From assembly GCF_002848345.1 (NCBI RefSeq), contig NZ_CP025429.1, positions 4,340,001-4,404,000 on the forward strand: a stretch of 64,000 bases of DNA, given 5' to 3'. Of the stretch, positions 27,277 through 36,035 are shown in pieces. The stretch's first letter is position 1, and every line of letters begins with the position of its first letter. The translations under genes and the position numbers were made by a program. Under the pieces are notes generated by a model. That model was given only the letters and a program-made list of their open reading frames with translations. It was not told the DNA's origin and ran no database searches. This DNA comes from Chromobacterium sp. ATCC 53434 (GTDB taxonomy: Bacteria > Pseudomonadota > Gammaproteobacteria > Burkholderiales > Chromobacteriaceae).

Positions 27277-28023
27277 TCAGCGCCGCGCGGCGTGCACGAA
27301 GAATTCGCGGTTGCCGTCGCCGCCCTTGATCGGGCTGTCGAACCAGGCCAGCGGCCGCATGTTCTGCTCGGCCAGCACCCGGTCTATCTTGTCCCGCACC
27401 AGCGGATACAGGCTCTCGTCGCGGACGATGCCGCCCTTGGACAAGCCTTCGCGCCCGACCTCGAACTGCGGCTTGACCAGGCTGAGCAGCCGGCCGCCCG
27501 GCTTCAGCAGCGGCAGCGCCGACGGCAGCACCAGGCTCAGCGAGATGAAGGACACGTCGCAGACCATCAGGTCGAAACCGTCGCCGCCGTTGGCGGCCAA
27601 CAGCGCCGCGTGGTCCAGCGCGCGGGCGTTGACGCCCTCGAAATAACGCACCCGCGCGTCCGAGCGCAGCCGGGCGTGCAGCTGCTCGTGGCCGACGTCG
27701 ACGCCGACCACCCGGCGCGCGCCGGCCTGCAGCAGGCAATCGGTGAAGCCGCCGGTGGACTGGCCGACGTCCAGCGCGTCCCAGCCGGCCACGTCCAGGC
27801 CCGCCGCCGCCAGCGCGCCCTGCATCTTCAGGCCGCCGCGCGACACATAACGGTCGGCCTCGTCGGCGACGACGGCGAATTCGGCATCCGGCGGAAACTT
27901 CTGGCTGGCCTTGGCCACCGGCAGCCCCTGGCAGCTGACGCGGCCGGCGGCGATCAGGTTCTGCGCGGCGGTGCGCGAAGCGGCAAGCCCTTGTTCCACC
28001 AGCAAAATATCGACTCGAATCAC
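27277..28023 (-). CDS. tlyA: TlyA-family rRNA methyltransferase
   Basis: S4 plus FtsJ-like methyltransferase of 248 residues. The S4 RNA-binding domain covers about 1-60 (IRVDILLVEQGLAASRTAAQNLI), then RYVSRGGLKMQGAL and the SAM-binding motif DVGQSTGGFTDCLLQAGA near residue 85, CDVSFISL and LVKPQFEVGR. Members methylate 2'-O positions in 16S/23S rRNA; some are also reported as haemolysins. I prefer the GTG start at 28023, which has GGAG 5 bases upstream, over the GTG at 28035 that overlaps it. Confidence 0.88.
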   Translation of the reverse strand: MIRVDILLVEQGLAASRTAAQNLIAAGRVSCQGLPVAKASQKFPPDAEFAVVADEADRYVSRGGLKMQGALAAAGLDVAGWDALDVGQSTGGFTDCLLQAGARRVVGVDVGHEQLHARLRSDARVRYFEGVNARALDHAALLAANGGDGFDLMVCDVSFISLSLVLPSALPLLKPGGRLLSLVKPQFEVGREGLSKGGIVRDESLYPLVRDKIDRVLAEQNMRPLAWFDSPIKGGDGNREFFVHAARR

Positions 28024-28396
28024 ATCCGCTCCCACCCGGCACCAGCCGGTAAACGCGACAGGTTGGCGAAGGCGGCGCGCGCTGTCAAGCGACCGCCGCG
28101 CGCGCCGCCGGCGCCGCCCAAATCGGCCGCAAAGATTTACAAGAAAACGCTAATAATGTTAACCTAAAAATCAACAGCCTGATTTTATTCAGAAATTCAA
28201 TCGAAACGACACCGAATTCCACGCCGCCCGACACTGCCGGGCGGCGTCGCTTATGAATTCGAGATGACGCCGTTTCGTCCCGCGCCCGCACACCGGGCCA
28301 TCCGCGGCGCTCGCCCCGAGCCGCCAGTCTTGCCATTTCCAGCGGCGGCCCGCCTCGCGCGAGGTCCGCGCCGTCGCCATCGCCATAGGAGTTCCG
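28024..28396. other. Intergenic region between divergent tlyA and BCCT transporter genes
   Basis: No gene is seen in these 373 bases. Part of it (about 28125-28215) is AT-rich and probably holds the promoters; TTTACA at 28136-28141 is a possible -35 on the plus strand but its -10 is unclear. A 9-bp hairpin (28222-28230 with 28238-28246, loop of 7) lies in the leader of the transporter gene and has no T-run. Confidence 0.5.
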
Positions 28397-29929
28397 ATGG
28401 TTTTACGCCTGTCCCTATTGTTGACCGTATTGTTCGCCTTGTGGGGCGTCGCCGCCCCCGAACACATGAACGGCGTCGCCTCCGCCTGGCTGAGCTACAC
28501 GATTTCCCGTTTCGGCTGGTTCTACCTGCTGTCGGTGTTCGGCTTCCTGGTGTTCGCGATCTACCTGGCCTTCGGCCGTTTCGGCCACATCCGCCTGGGC
28601 AAGGAGGACGAGGAGCCGGAATTCTCGCGGCTGAGCTGGTTCGCGATGCTGTTCTCCGCCGGCATGGGCATAGGCCTGGTGTTCTGGGGCGTGGCCGAGC
28701 CGATCTCGCACTTCGCCACGCCGGCCAGCCAAGCCACCGCGCCGGAATCGGCCGAGGCCGCGCGGCTGGCGATGCGCCACGTGTTCTTCCACTGGGGCCT
28801 GCATCCGTGGGCGGCGTACAGCCTGACCGCGCTGGCGCTGGCCTATTTCAAGTTCAACCGCGGCCAGAAAGGGCTGATCAGCGTCGCCTTCCGTCCGCTG
28901 CTCGGCGACCGCGTCGACGGTCCCGTCGGCATCGCCATCGACGTGCTGGCGGTGCTGGCCACCGTGTTCGGCGTCGCCACCACGCTGGGCTTCGGCGCGC
29001 TGCAGATCGAAAGCGGCCTGCAGATGCTGTTCGGCGTCGCGCCGTCCGACTGGCTGACAGTGGCCATCGTCGTCATCGCCACCGCGCTGTTCCTGCTGTC
29101 GTCGCTGACCGGCCTGTCCCGCGGCATCAAGTGGCTGTCCAACCTCAACGTCGCGCTGGCGCTGCTGCTGTTCCTGGCGGTGGTGCTGCTCGGCCCGACC
29201 GGCTTCGTCTTCGACACCTTCACCACGACGCTGGGCGACTATCTGGGCAATCTGACCAGCACCAGTCTCAGGATGAGCCCGTTCAGCCAGGGCACCTGGA
29301 TGGCCAACTGGACACTGTTCTACTGGGCCTGGTGGGTGACCTGGGCACCGTTCGTCGGCATGTTCATCGCCCGCGTCTCGCGCGGCCGAACGATACGCGA
29401 ATTCATGGTCGGCGTGCTCCTGGTGCCGGCGCTGGCCAGCTTCGCCTGGTTCTCCGCCTTCGGCGGCACCGCGCTGGACCTGCAACTGTTCGGCGGCGTC
29501 GACCTGGTCGGCGCGGTCAAGACCGACGTCTCCACCGCGCTGTACGTGATGTTCCAGCATCTGCCGGGCGGCCATCTGCTGTCGCTGCTGGCGATGCTGC
29601 TGGTGATCATCTTCTTCGTCACCTCGGCCGACTCGGCCACCTTCGTGCTGGGCATGTTCACCAGCGGCGGCAGCCTGAATCCCAGCCACCGCGTCAAGCT
29701 GATCTGGGGCGTGCTGCTGGCCGTCGTCGCGCTGGTGCTGCTGCAGAGCGGCGGCCTGAAGGCGCTGCAGGCGGTGCTGATCGTCAGCGCGCTGCCCTTC
29801 ATGCTGATCATGATAGGCATGGCGGTGTCGCTGTATCGGGCGCTGGACCAGGAAGAGCGCGACGGCCGCCGCCGCGAGATCCGCCGGCTGCGCCAGCTGG
29901 AGGCGCTGGAGCGGCAACAGCAGGGCTAG
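28397..29929 (+). CDS. BCCT-family betaine/carnitine/choline transporter
   Basis: Secondary transporter of 510 residues with about 12 membrane segments. Family motifs are FSAGMGIGLVFWGVAEP near residue 90, FFHWGLHPWAAYSLTALALAY, the tryptophan-rich substrate region WTLFYWAWWVTWAPFVGMFIARVSRGRTIREF near residue 310, and FVTSADSATFVLGMF. The glycine-rich GMGIG is typical of the Na+-coupled BetP branch; osmoprotection through uptake of betaine or a relative is the likely role. The C-terminal tail (EERDGRRREIRRLRQLEALERQQQ) is short and highly charged, as in osmosensing members. Confidence 0.92.
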   Translation: MVLRLSLLLTVLFALWGVAAPEHMNGVASAWLSYTISRFGWFYLLSVFGFLVFAIYLAFGRFGHIRLGKEDEEPEFSRLSWFAMLFSAGMGIGLVFWGVAEPISHFATPASQATAPESAEAARLAMRHVFFHWGLHPWAAYSLTALALAYFKFNRGQKGLISVAFRPLLGDRVDGPVGIAIDVLAVLATVFGVATTLGFGALQIESGLQMLFGVAPSDWLTVAIVVIATALFLLSSLTGLSRGIKWLSNLNVALALLLFLAVVLLGPTGFVFDTFTTTLGDYLGNLTSTSLRMSPFSQGTWMANWTLFYWAWWVTWAPFVGMFIARVSRGRTIREFMVGVLLVPALASFAWFSAFGGTALDLQLFGGVDLVGAVKTDVSTALYVMFQHLPGGHLLSLLAMLLVIIFFVTSADSATFVLGMFTSGGSLNPSHRVKLIWGVLLAVVALVLLQSGGLKALQAVLIVSALPFMLIMIGMAVSLYRALDQEERDGRRREIRRLRQLEALERQQQG

Positions 29930-29991
29930 GGACGCGACGCGCCGGCGATTTGGTGCGATGATGGCGGGATGGTCCCGCCATGGAGGAAAAG

Positions 29992-30621
29992 ATGGAGACG
30001 CACCAACTCGACCCGCAGCAAGTGCGCGTGCTCGGCGCGCTGGTCGAAAAACAGGCGCTGACGCCGGACGCCTACCCGATGACGCTGAACGGCCTTGCCG
30101 GCGCCTGCAACCAGCTGACCAGCCGCGAACCGGTATTGCAGTTGTCGGACGCGGAAATCAGCGCCGCTCTGGACGCGCTGATCGCCGCCAAACTGGTCTC
30201 CGAGCGGCTGCCGGCCGGCAGCCGGGTGGCCAAGTACGAACATCGCCTGAACTACGCCTGGAACATCGACGGCGCGCGGCTGGCCGCGCTCTGCCTGCTG
30301 ATGTTGCGCGGCCCGCAGACCGCCGCCGAAATCCGCACCCGCTCCGGCCGCATCTACGCCTTCTCCGGCGTCGACGAGGTGGAGACCGCGCTGAACGCGC
30401 TGGCCGACAAGTATCCGCCGCCGGTGATGAAGCTGGAACGGCAGCCCGGCGAGCGCGAGGCGCGCTGGTGCCATCTATTGTCCGGCGAGCCGCAGATCGT
30501 CCCGGCTCAGGCCTGCGAAGTGATAGACGTGGGTCTGACCGGCCGCGTGGCGGCGCTGGAGGCCGAGGTGGCGGCGCTGAAGGCCATGGTGCTGGCGCTG
30601 GAGCAGCGGATCAACGGCTGA
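29992..30621 (+). CDS. YceH/DUF480 family protein
   Basis: Cytoplasmic protein of 209 residues made of two winged-helix domains, conserved in gammaproteobacteria and betaproteobacteria but without known function. Recognised blocks are RVLGALVEKQALTPDAYPMTLNGLAGACNQLTSREPV and RLAALCLLMLRGPQTAAEIRTRSGR, ending in a coiled-coil tail (VAALEAEVAALKAMVLALEQRI). GGAGG lies 6 bases before the ATG at 29992, so I reject the in-frame ATG at 29980. Confidence 0.9.
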   Translation: METHQLDPQQVRVLGALVEKQALTPDAYPMTLNGLAGACNQLTSREPVLQLSDAEISAALDALIAAKLVSERLPAGSRVAKYEHRLNYAWNIDGARLAALCLLMLRGPQTAAEIRTRSGRIYAFSGVDEVETALNALADKYPPPVMKLERQPGEREARWCHLLSGEPQIVPAQACEVIDVGLTGRVAALEAEVAALKAMVLALEQRING

Positions 30622-30694
30622 GCAAACCCGGCTGAACTTGTTTTTTAGCAATCGGTCACTATCTGTTGACGTTCAAACAAACAGGAATGACCGC

Positions 30695-31225
30695 ATGAAG
30701 CATCTCGCAATCGCCCTGGCGCTGGCCGGGCTGGCCGGCGGCGCCCATGCCGCCGACTACATGTTCGGCGCCGGCAACGGCACCCAGCAATTCAACCGCA
30801 CGCCGGATGGTTTCGGCATCGGCCTCAACCTCGACTACCTGCGCCAGGACCACAAGGGCAGCGCCAGCGGCGCCGGTCTGGAGTTCGCGCTGCCGCTGGG
30901 CCCGCTGACGGTGGCCGGCGGCGGCAAGCTGATGGCCTTGTCTCCGGACAGCGGCTCCGCCACCGCCGCGCTGATCGGCGGCCGCGCCAGCTTCGATCTC
31001 GCGCCCAAGGTCAAGCTGTTCGGCCAGGCCTATTACGCGCCGGACAGCTTCGCCAGCGGCAGCGTCAAACGCGTCAGCGACTACGCCGCCGGCTTGCGCT
31101 GGAACGTCGTCGGCCCGCTCAGCGTCGAAGCCGGCTACCGCTATTTCGATATCCGCCGCAACGACGACAGCCGCAGCCGGCGGCTGGCCGACGGCGCCTA
31201 CCTCGGCGCCGGCCTCAGCTTCTGA
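30695..31225 (+). CDS. YfaZ-like outer-membrane beta-barrel protein
   Basis: Exported protein of 176 residues: signal peptide 1-20 (ending GGAHAA), then a small barrel with alternating hydrophobic strands and a C-terminal aromatic residue (YLGAGLSF), the signal for outer-membrane insertion. Strand text such as VEAGYRYFDI and FDLAPKVKLFGQAYYAPD fits the YfaZ family. ACAGGA lies 6 bases before the ATG. The function of YfaZ is unknown. Confidence 0.75.
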   Translation: MKHLAIALALAGLAGGAHAADYMFGAGNGTQQFNRTPDGFGIGLNLDYLRQDHKGSASGAGLEFALPLGPLTVAGGGKLMALSPDSGSATAALIGGRASFDLAPKVKLFGQAYYAPDSFASGSVKRVSDYAAGLRWNVVGPLSVEAGYRYFDIRRNDDSRSRRLADGAYLGAGLSF

Positions 31226-31346
31226 TTCCCGTCCGCGCTGTCCCCACGGCTCCCAACGGAGCCGTTCTCTCCCCCATGTTTCCGCCGAATCCACGCCTTT
31301 TTGAGCGTGATCAACCCCGTTTTCCTCGGTAAGCTGTTTACAATAT

Positions 31347-31375
31347 TCAAAAAAGATTATTCCTAACGTATACTA
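31347..31375 (+). promoter_or_regulatory. Probable promoter of the exported-protein operon
   Basis: TATACT at 31370-31375 fits a sigma-70 -10 (5 of 6) and TTCAAA at 31347-31352 is a -35 with two mismatches, 17 bases apart, in an AT-rich stretch. Two inverted repeats follow: TATGCC/GGCATA at 31375-31380 and 31392-31397, and a perfect 8-bp ATCCATAC/GTATGGAT at 31407-31414 and 31422-31429. They may be operators or form a leader hairpin just before the ribosome-binding site. Confidence 0.55.
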
Positions 31376-31446
31376 TGCCGCCCCACATATGGCATACGTC
31401 TAAAAATCCATACGGAAATAGTATGGATTACGAAAGGAATTCTTTC

Positions 31447-32613
31447 TTGAAACCCACGCTACGCTCCTTATGGCTGGCTACGGTCCTGTTGCTGGCCGCC
31501 GCCGCCGCCGACGCAGCCACCGTGACCTTCGCCGGCCTGTCCTATTCCGGCGACAGCAAGTCCATCCCCGCCCGCTTTCCCTACAGCCTGAAGCTGGAAA
31601 AAGCGCTGGCCGCGCGCGGCAACCCATTGAACAAGCAGCTGGCCGCCAAGCTGGCCACCGACAAGCCGCTGCACTTCGACCTGAACCAGCAGGGTCTGAC
31701 TTCGTTGAAGGGACAGGACCAGGCCATCGTCGCCACGCTGCTGATCACCGGCGAGACCGTTTCCGTCGAACGCTTCGGCGGCGTGACCAAGCTGATGACC
31801 CAGATCCGCGCCCAGGCGATGTTCTTCGATTTCAAGAACATGACCGTGCTGCGCGCCTATCCGCTCAGCTTCGCCTATCTGGACCTGATAGACCACAACC
31901 CCGGCGAGCGGGAAATGCAGGATCGCATCGCCGGTCTGTACTACGGCGAGCAGGGCAAACCCGGCATTCTGCAACGCTTCACCGACATCATGCATGAAGC
32001 CACCGTGCCCGATCAGGTGCCGCGTTTCCTGCAGGTCGCCAAGGTCCGCATCGGCGACGACGCCCGCAAGCAACTGCCGCCCGAGCTGACCCGCACGCCG
32101 GGCGCCGCGGAAACCTGGGCCGCCGACCTGTTCGCGGAAAATCTGTCCAGCAAGACCGGCGTGCCGCTGCTGCCCTACACCAAGGGCTACGCCATCGGCA
32201 ACACGCTGTCGATGCGCGTCTCCGAAGGCGACGTGTTCATGCTCAAGCTGCCGGAGGCCGACTACGCCATCAGCCTGGACATCCCCAAGCTCCGCCGCAT
32301 CACCAGCGGCGAGGTGGCCGCGGGCACCAGCTACATCTACGGCGCCTACGCCCACGTCAACATCCAGGAGCCGGTCTCCGGCAAGCACTATCTGGACGCC
32401 GACTTCAAGAACGGCGAGGTCAAGCTGGTGCCGGCGTCGCAAGACACCATAGATGATTTCCCGGCCTATCACGAGGCCATCAAGGGCCTGTTCGCCAAGC
32501 TGGCCGACAATCTGGCCGGCAACCGCAACGACTGGCTGAAATCGTCCACCTCCGCGTCCGACATCGACAAACAAATCGAATCCACCCAGCAATTACTGAA
32601 AGCCTGCAAATGA
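31447..32613 (+). CDS. Exported protein of unknown function (operon gene 1)
   Basis: Protein of 388 residues with a signal peptide if it starts at the TTG at 31447: MKPTLRSLWLATVLLLAAAA, then ADAATVTF. AAGGA lies 8 bases upstream of that TTG; the ATG at 31423 lies inside a perfect 8-bp inverted repeat and has no such site. The mature part mixes beta-rich and helical text (VTFAGLSYSGDSKSIPARFPYSL, then LLITGETVSVERFGG) and ends in a charged helix. I do not recognise the family. Its stop codon overlaps the next start (ATGA at 32610-32613), so translation is probably coupled. Confidence 0.7.
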   Translation: MKPTLRSLWLATVLLLAAAAADAATVTFAGLSYSGDSKSIPARFPYSLKLEKALAARGNPLNKQLAAKLATDKPLHFDLNQQGLTSLKGQDQAIVATLLITGETVSVERFGGVTKLMTQIRAQAMFFDFKNMTVLRAYPLSFAYLDLIDHNPGEREMQDRIAGLYYGEQGKPGILQRFTDIMHEATVPDQVPRFLQVAKVRIGDDARKQLPPELTRTPGAAETWAADLFAENLSSKTGVPLLPYTKGYAIGNTLSMRVSEGDVFMLKLPEADYAISLDIPKLRRITSGEVAAGTSYIYGAYAHVNIQEPVSGKHYLDADFKNGEVKLVPASQDTIDDFPAYHEAIKGLFAKLADNLAGNRNDWLKSSTSASDIDKQIESTQQLLKACK

Positions 32614-33671
32614 TCCGTAGTCTCCTGATCGCATTCCTGATGCTGTTCGGCGCCCAGGCGTTGGCGGCGACCGCCACCGCCAAGGGCCAGGCGACCGTCA
32701 AGTACGAGTCCTCGCTGTTCGGCAAGAAGGTCACGCCGGAAGTCCGCGCCCAGGCGGTGCTTCAGGCTCAGTTGAAGGCCATCGACAAATACTATGCCGA
32801 AGCCGGCGACTCGCAATCGCAGAACCTCGACGCCATCCGCGAAAAAGTGAAGGCGGATCCGGACCGCTACATCCTGGAAACCGCGATCCTGAACGAGGAC
32901 GACCGTCCGGACATGGGCCAGTTCACCGTCACCATCCGCGCCACCCTCAACGTTTCCCAGCTGAACAACGCGGTCAAGGCGTCGTCCGCCGCCGGCCAGG
33001 CGGCCAACGGCGGCCAGAAGTCCAAGCTGACCTTCATCTTCGTGTCCCGTCAGACCGATAGCTCGCAGCGCTTCGACGACCGCGAGTACCAGGCGGTGGA
33101 GCTGAAGGCTCAAGGCAAGGCCAGCCGTTCCGGCGGCCAGTACCGCGAATCGGTGGAAACCGGCGGCAGCACCACCCGCAAGGCCACCAAGAAAACCTAC
33201 GCGATCTTCCCCAGCAACTACTTGAAGAGCGTATTCAACGGCGTGTTCGCCGGCGCCGGCTTCAAGGTGGTGGACGCCGCCTATCTGGAGCCGTACACCA
33301 AGGGCCTGCTGAAGATCAAGAACGTGGAAGCCGACTTCAAATCCGGCAACGATCTGCAGCCGCAGACCGAACGCAATGTGGCGGCCGGCCTGCAGAACGC
33401 CAAAGTGCCTTACATCGCCTACGGCACGCTGGACGTGCGTCTGGCCGACACCGACCCCGCCACCGGCATGTTCCGCGTATCGGTAGCCGCCACCGGCAAG
33501 CTGCTGGACGCCAGCGACGCCATCCCGGAAACCAAGGCCGAAGTCGGTCCGATCCAGGCCGCCGGCCTCGGCCCGACCGAAGAAGAGGCGCAAGTCAACG
33601 CGCTGAAGAAGGCCGCCGAGGATGTCGCCCGCGAGCTGCTGAGCCAGATGACCAACGCCGGCATCAAATAA
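32610..33671 (+). CDS. Exported protein with FlgT-like N-terminal features (operon gene 2)
   Basis: Protein of 353 residues, signal peptide 1-19 (MLFGAQALAA). The next 100 residues (TPEVRAQAVLQAQLKAIDKYY, ILETAILNEDD, GQFTVTIRATLNVSQL) resemble the N-terminal repeat-type domain of FlgT and LPP20-like lipoproteins: an amphipathic helix packed on a beta strand that reads as a modified enzyme-less fold. The rest is beta-rich (KSKLTFIFVSRQTD, VPYIAYGTLDVRLAD, FRVSVAATGKLLDA), similar in plan to CsgG-type periplasmic modules. No catalytic motif. The resemblance is by eye and needs a profile search. Confidence 0.65.
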   Translation: MIRSLLIAFLMLFGAQALAATATAKGQATVKYESSLFGKKVTPEVRAQAVLQAQLKAIDKYYAEAGDSQSQNLDAIREKVKADPDRYILETAILNEDDRPDMGQFTVTIRATLNVSQLNNAVKASSAAGQAANGGQKSKLTFIFVSRQTDSSQRFDDREYQAVELKAQGKASRSGGQYRESVETGGSTTRKATKKTYAIFPSNYLKSVFNGVFAGAGFKVVDAAYLEPYTKGLLKIKNVEADFKSGNDLQPQTERNVAAGLQNAKVPYIAYGTLDVRLADTDPATGMFRVSVAATGKLLDASDAIPETKAEVGPIQAAGLGPTEEEAQVNALKKAAEDVARELLSQMTNAGIK

Positions 33672-33714
33672 ACCCGAACAAACTCACCCAACAACAATGC
33701 ATCCGGAGATGAAA

Positions 33715-34356
33715 ATGCGTAAAACCCTGATCGTGGCCGCCCTCGCCGGCCTCAGCCTGAGCGCCGTTACCGCCCAAGCGGGCATGTTCGACGCCGTGAC
33801 CAGCCTGGCCGGCGCTTCCGGCAACAGCAACAGCGGCGCCGACCTGGTCGGCCAGCAGCAACAGTTGGTCGAATCCTATACCGGCGCCAACAAGCAGGTG
33901 CTGATGGCCCAATCGCTGATGGCGACCGCGCTGGGCGCCAAGGACGCCGCCGCCCTGGCGAAGGCCGAAGCCGAAGCCCTGACCTCGGGCGCCACCCGAG
34001 ACAGCCTGAGCAAGGCCGACTCCGCGCAGAGCACGGTGTCCAAAGCCATCAGCGAACAACAGAAAAAGGCCGGCACGGTGCTGGACGCCGAGGCGAAGAA
34101 AGCCTATGCCGATGGCCTGGGCTCGCTGGCCAAGGGCGTGCTGAAGTACTCCAAGATGGCCAACCAATTCAGCGGCTTCAAGAACGCGCTGGCAACCGCC
34201 TCCCCGCTGGATCTGCCCAAGCTGTCCTCCGGCGCCTACATCGTCACCAGCCTGCCGGGCAACACCAAGAACCTGTACGAGGCGCTGCAGCAAGCCGTCA
34301 GCTTCGCCAAGAGCCACGATATCCCGGTTCCCAAGGATGCGACCCAGGCGCTCTAA
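33715..34356 (+). CDS. Exported helical protein of unknown function (operon gene 3)
   Basis: Protein of 213 residues, signal peptide 1-22 (ending AVTAQAG). The mature part is largely helical and rich in Ala, Ser, Lys and Gln (GQQQQLVESYTGANKQVLMAQSLMATALGAKDAAALAKAEAEAL), without cysteines, reminiscent of periplasmic helical-bundle proteins. GGAG lies 6 bases before the ATG at 33715; earlier ATGs at 33697 and 33709 fit the ribosome-binding site less well. No family recognised. Confidence 0.68.
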   Translation: MRKTLIVAALAGLSLSAVTAQAGMFDAVTSLAGASGNSNSGADLVGQQQQLVESYTGANKQVLMAQSLMATALGAKDAAALAKAEAEALTSGATRDSLSKADSAQSTVSKAISEQQKKAGTVLDAEAKKAYADGLGSLAKGVLKYSKMANQFSGFKNALATASPLDLPKLSSGAYIVTSLPGNTKNLYEALQQAVSFAKSHDIPVPKDATQAL

Positions 34357-34381
34357 GCCCGGGCCCGGCCAAGGAAACGAC

Positions 34382-35707
34382 ATGAAATTGCGATACGCGA
34401 TGGGCGCCGCCGCCTTGGCCCTGAGCCTGGCGGCCTGCTCCCACAAGGAAGAATCGGCGGCCGCCGCCAAGGCGGAGGCCAGCGCGCCTATCCAGGCCCA
34501 GCCCGACGCCGGCAAGCTGACGTCGGTGGACAGCTCGGCCACCGGCATCGGCGCCAGCCCGGCCGAAGCGGTGGAGGAAGCGCTGAAGCTGGCGATCAAG
34601 CAGGTCAACGGCGCGTCCTTCGATATGTCCTCGGAACAGCTGAAGGCCACGCTGTCGGTCGCCGCCGGCAAGGACGCCGATCAGCTCAGCGCGCACGCGT
34701 TCACCGAATACGTCGCCCAGCAATCCGGCGGCGTGGTGACCGGCTTCAAGCTGGTCAAGATGGAAGAGCCCGGCCTGCTGAACAAGCGCTACAAGGCGAG
34801 CATCGAGGCCAAGATCGCCAAATTCGTCCAGCCGGCATCCGCCGGCAAGCTGAAGATCGTGGTCGGACCGGTATACATCGACCGCGAATCCTTCAAGCTG
34901 GCGGGCATCGCCATGCCGGCCGAGCAGGTGGCCCGCGAGATCCACCAGCAGACGCTGGATGCGCTGACCAACACCGGCCGCTTCTCGGTGCTGGACCGCG
35001 AATTGGGCGACGACGTGCAGCAGGAGCTGGACATGATCAGCTCCGGCCAGACGCCTTCCGCCGAGCGCTCCAAGATCAGCCAGGCGCTCAGCGCCGACCT
35101 GATCTGGACCGGCCACCTGACCGCCTTCGACTACGACAAGAAGCGCGCCCAGTGGAACCTGTCTCAGCGCGTGATCAACGTGGCCAACCGCCAGGTGCAA
35201 CTGTCGAACATGCTCGCCGGCGACGCCGGCAAGCTGCCCGACGGCTCCGCCGACGCCGCCCGCCGCGGCATGGAAGGCCAGATCGTCGATCGCATCGTCA
35301 GCGCCATCCTGGTCCGCACCTTCCCGATCTCCGTGGCCTCGCGCACCGGCAATAACGTGATTCTCAGCCAGGGCGGACAGTCGGTCCGCGAGGGCGCGCG
35401 TTACAAGCTGGTATCGCTGGGACAGGAGGTGAAGGATCCGCAGACCGGGCAGTCGCTGGGCCGCGCCGAATTCGACTGCTGCGAAGTGGTGGTCGACAAG
35501 GTGATGCCGACGATGTCCCAAGGCCATCTGGAAAACGTGAAGATGCCGCTGGAGCAGGTGCCGCCGGGCGGCCTGCAACTACGCGAACTGGCGCCCGCCG
35601 CGCTGGCGAAGGCCGAGGCGTCCGCCCCGGCCGCCGGCAAGAAGGCGCAGGCCAAGAAGCACAAATCGTCCGCCGACATGTTCAGCGCGGACAAGGACAA
35701 GTGGTAG
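34382..35707 (+). CDS. CsgG/FlgT-like lipoprotein (operon gene 4)
   Basis: Lipoprotein of 441 residues: signal peptide with lipobox LAAC (residues about 15-18). Residues about 160-300 show the CsgG-type pattern, notably NTGRFSVLDRELGDDV and ALSADLIWTGHLTAFD; residues about 320-400 (GNNVILSQGGQSVREGARYKLVS, then DPQTGQSLGRAEFDC) resemble the C-terminal domain of the flagellar protein FlgT. The C-terminal tail is Ala/Lys-rich. CsgG forms outer-membrane secretion pores, FlgT stabilises a periplasmic ring; which of these roles applies is open. It closes the four-gene operon. Confidence 0.68.
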   Translation: MKLRYAMGAAALALSLAACSHKEESAAAAKAEASAPIQAQPDAGKLTSVDSSATGIGASPAEAVEEALKLAIKQVNGASFDMSSEQLKATLSVAAGKDADQLSAHAFTEYVAQQSGGVVTGFKLVKMEEPGLLNKRYKASIEAKIAKFVQPASAGKLKIVVGPVYIDRESFKLAGIAMPAEQVAREIHQQTLDALTNTGRFSVLDRELGDDVQQELDMISSGQTPSAERSKISQALSADLIWTGHLTAFDYDKKRAQWNLSQRVINVANRQVQLSNMLAGDAGKLPDGSADAARRGMEGQIVDRIVSAILVRTFPISVASRTGNNVILSQGGQSVREGARYKLVSLGQEVKDPQTGQSLGRAEFDCCEVVVDKVMPTMSQGHLENVKMPLEQVPPGGLQLRELAPAALAKAEASAPAAGKKAQAKKHKSSADMFSADKDKW

Positions 35708-35732
35708 GCGACGCCGTCCCGCTCCGTTGTGC

Positions 35733-36033
35733 AAAGCCGGGCTCCCTAAGAGCCTGTTTACGATCTTTTTCCGAGCAGCGCAGGCCAGCCAGCAGGCCAG
35801 ATGCAAGGCGGAGGGCGTAGGCCTTGGTGATTCCAAGGCCTAGCCTGACAACGCGGCAGATGGCCTGCTGGCTGGCCTGCCCTTCGGGACGGTTTTCTGC
35901 CGGCGCATGGCTTTGTCAAACGTCCCTTGCAGTGAACGACACTGCGGCGGGCCGTTTTCCGCGCCCTGCATCCGGCAGAAAACCGCCGATGCCGCAAAAA
36001 GATCGTAAACAGGCTCTTAGGGAGCCCGGCTTT
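35733..36033. mobile_element. MITE-like element with nested inverted repeats inside a terminator
   Basis: A 269-bp non-coding element (35749-36017) has perfect 22-bp terminal inverted repeats beginning AGAGCCTGTTTACGATC and is flanked by TA on both sides (35747-35748, 36018-36019). Inside are a 20-bp pair (35780-35799 with 35861-35880), a 10-bp central hairpin (35818-35827 with 35833-35842), a 14-bp pair (35890-35903 with 35972-35985) and a 6-bp hairpin at 35929-35945. Outside the TA are 14-bp arms (35733-35746 with 36020-36033) that, joined over one TA, make an intrinsic terminator ending in T7. The element therefore seems to have entered the loop of a terminator between convergent genes. 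No transposase is encoded. Confidence 0.75.
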
Positions 36034-36035
36034 TT

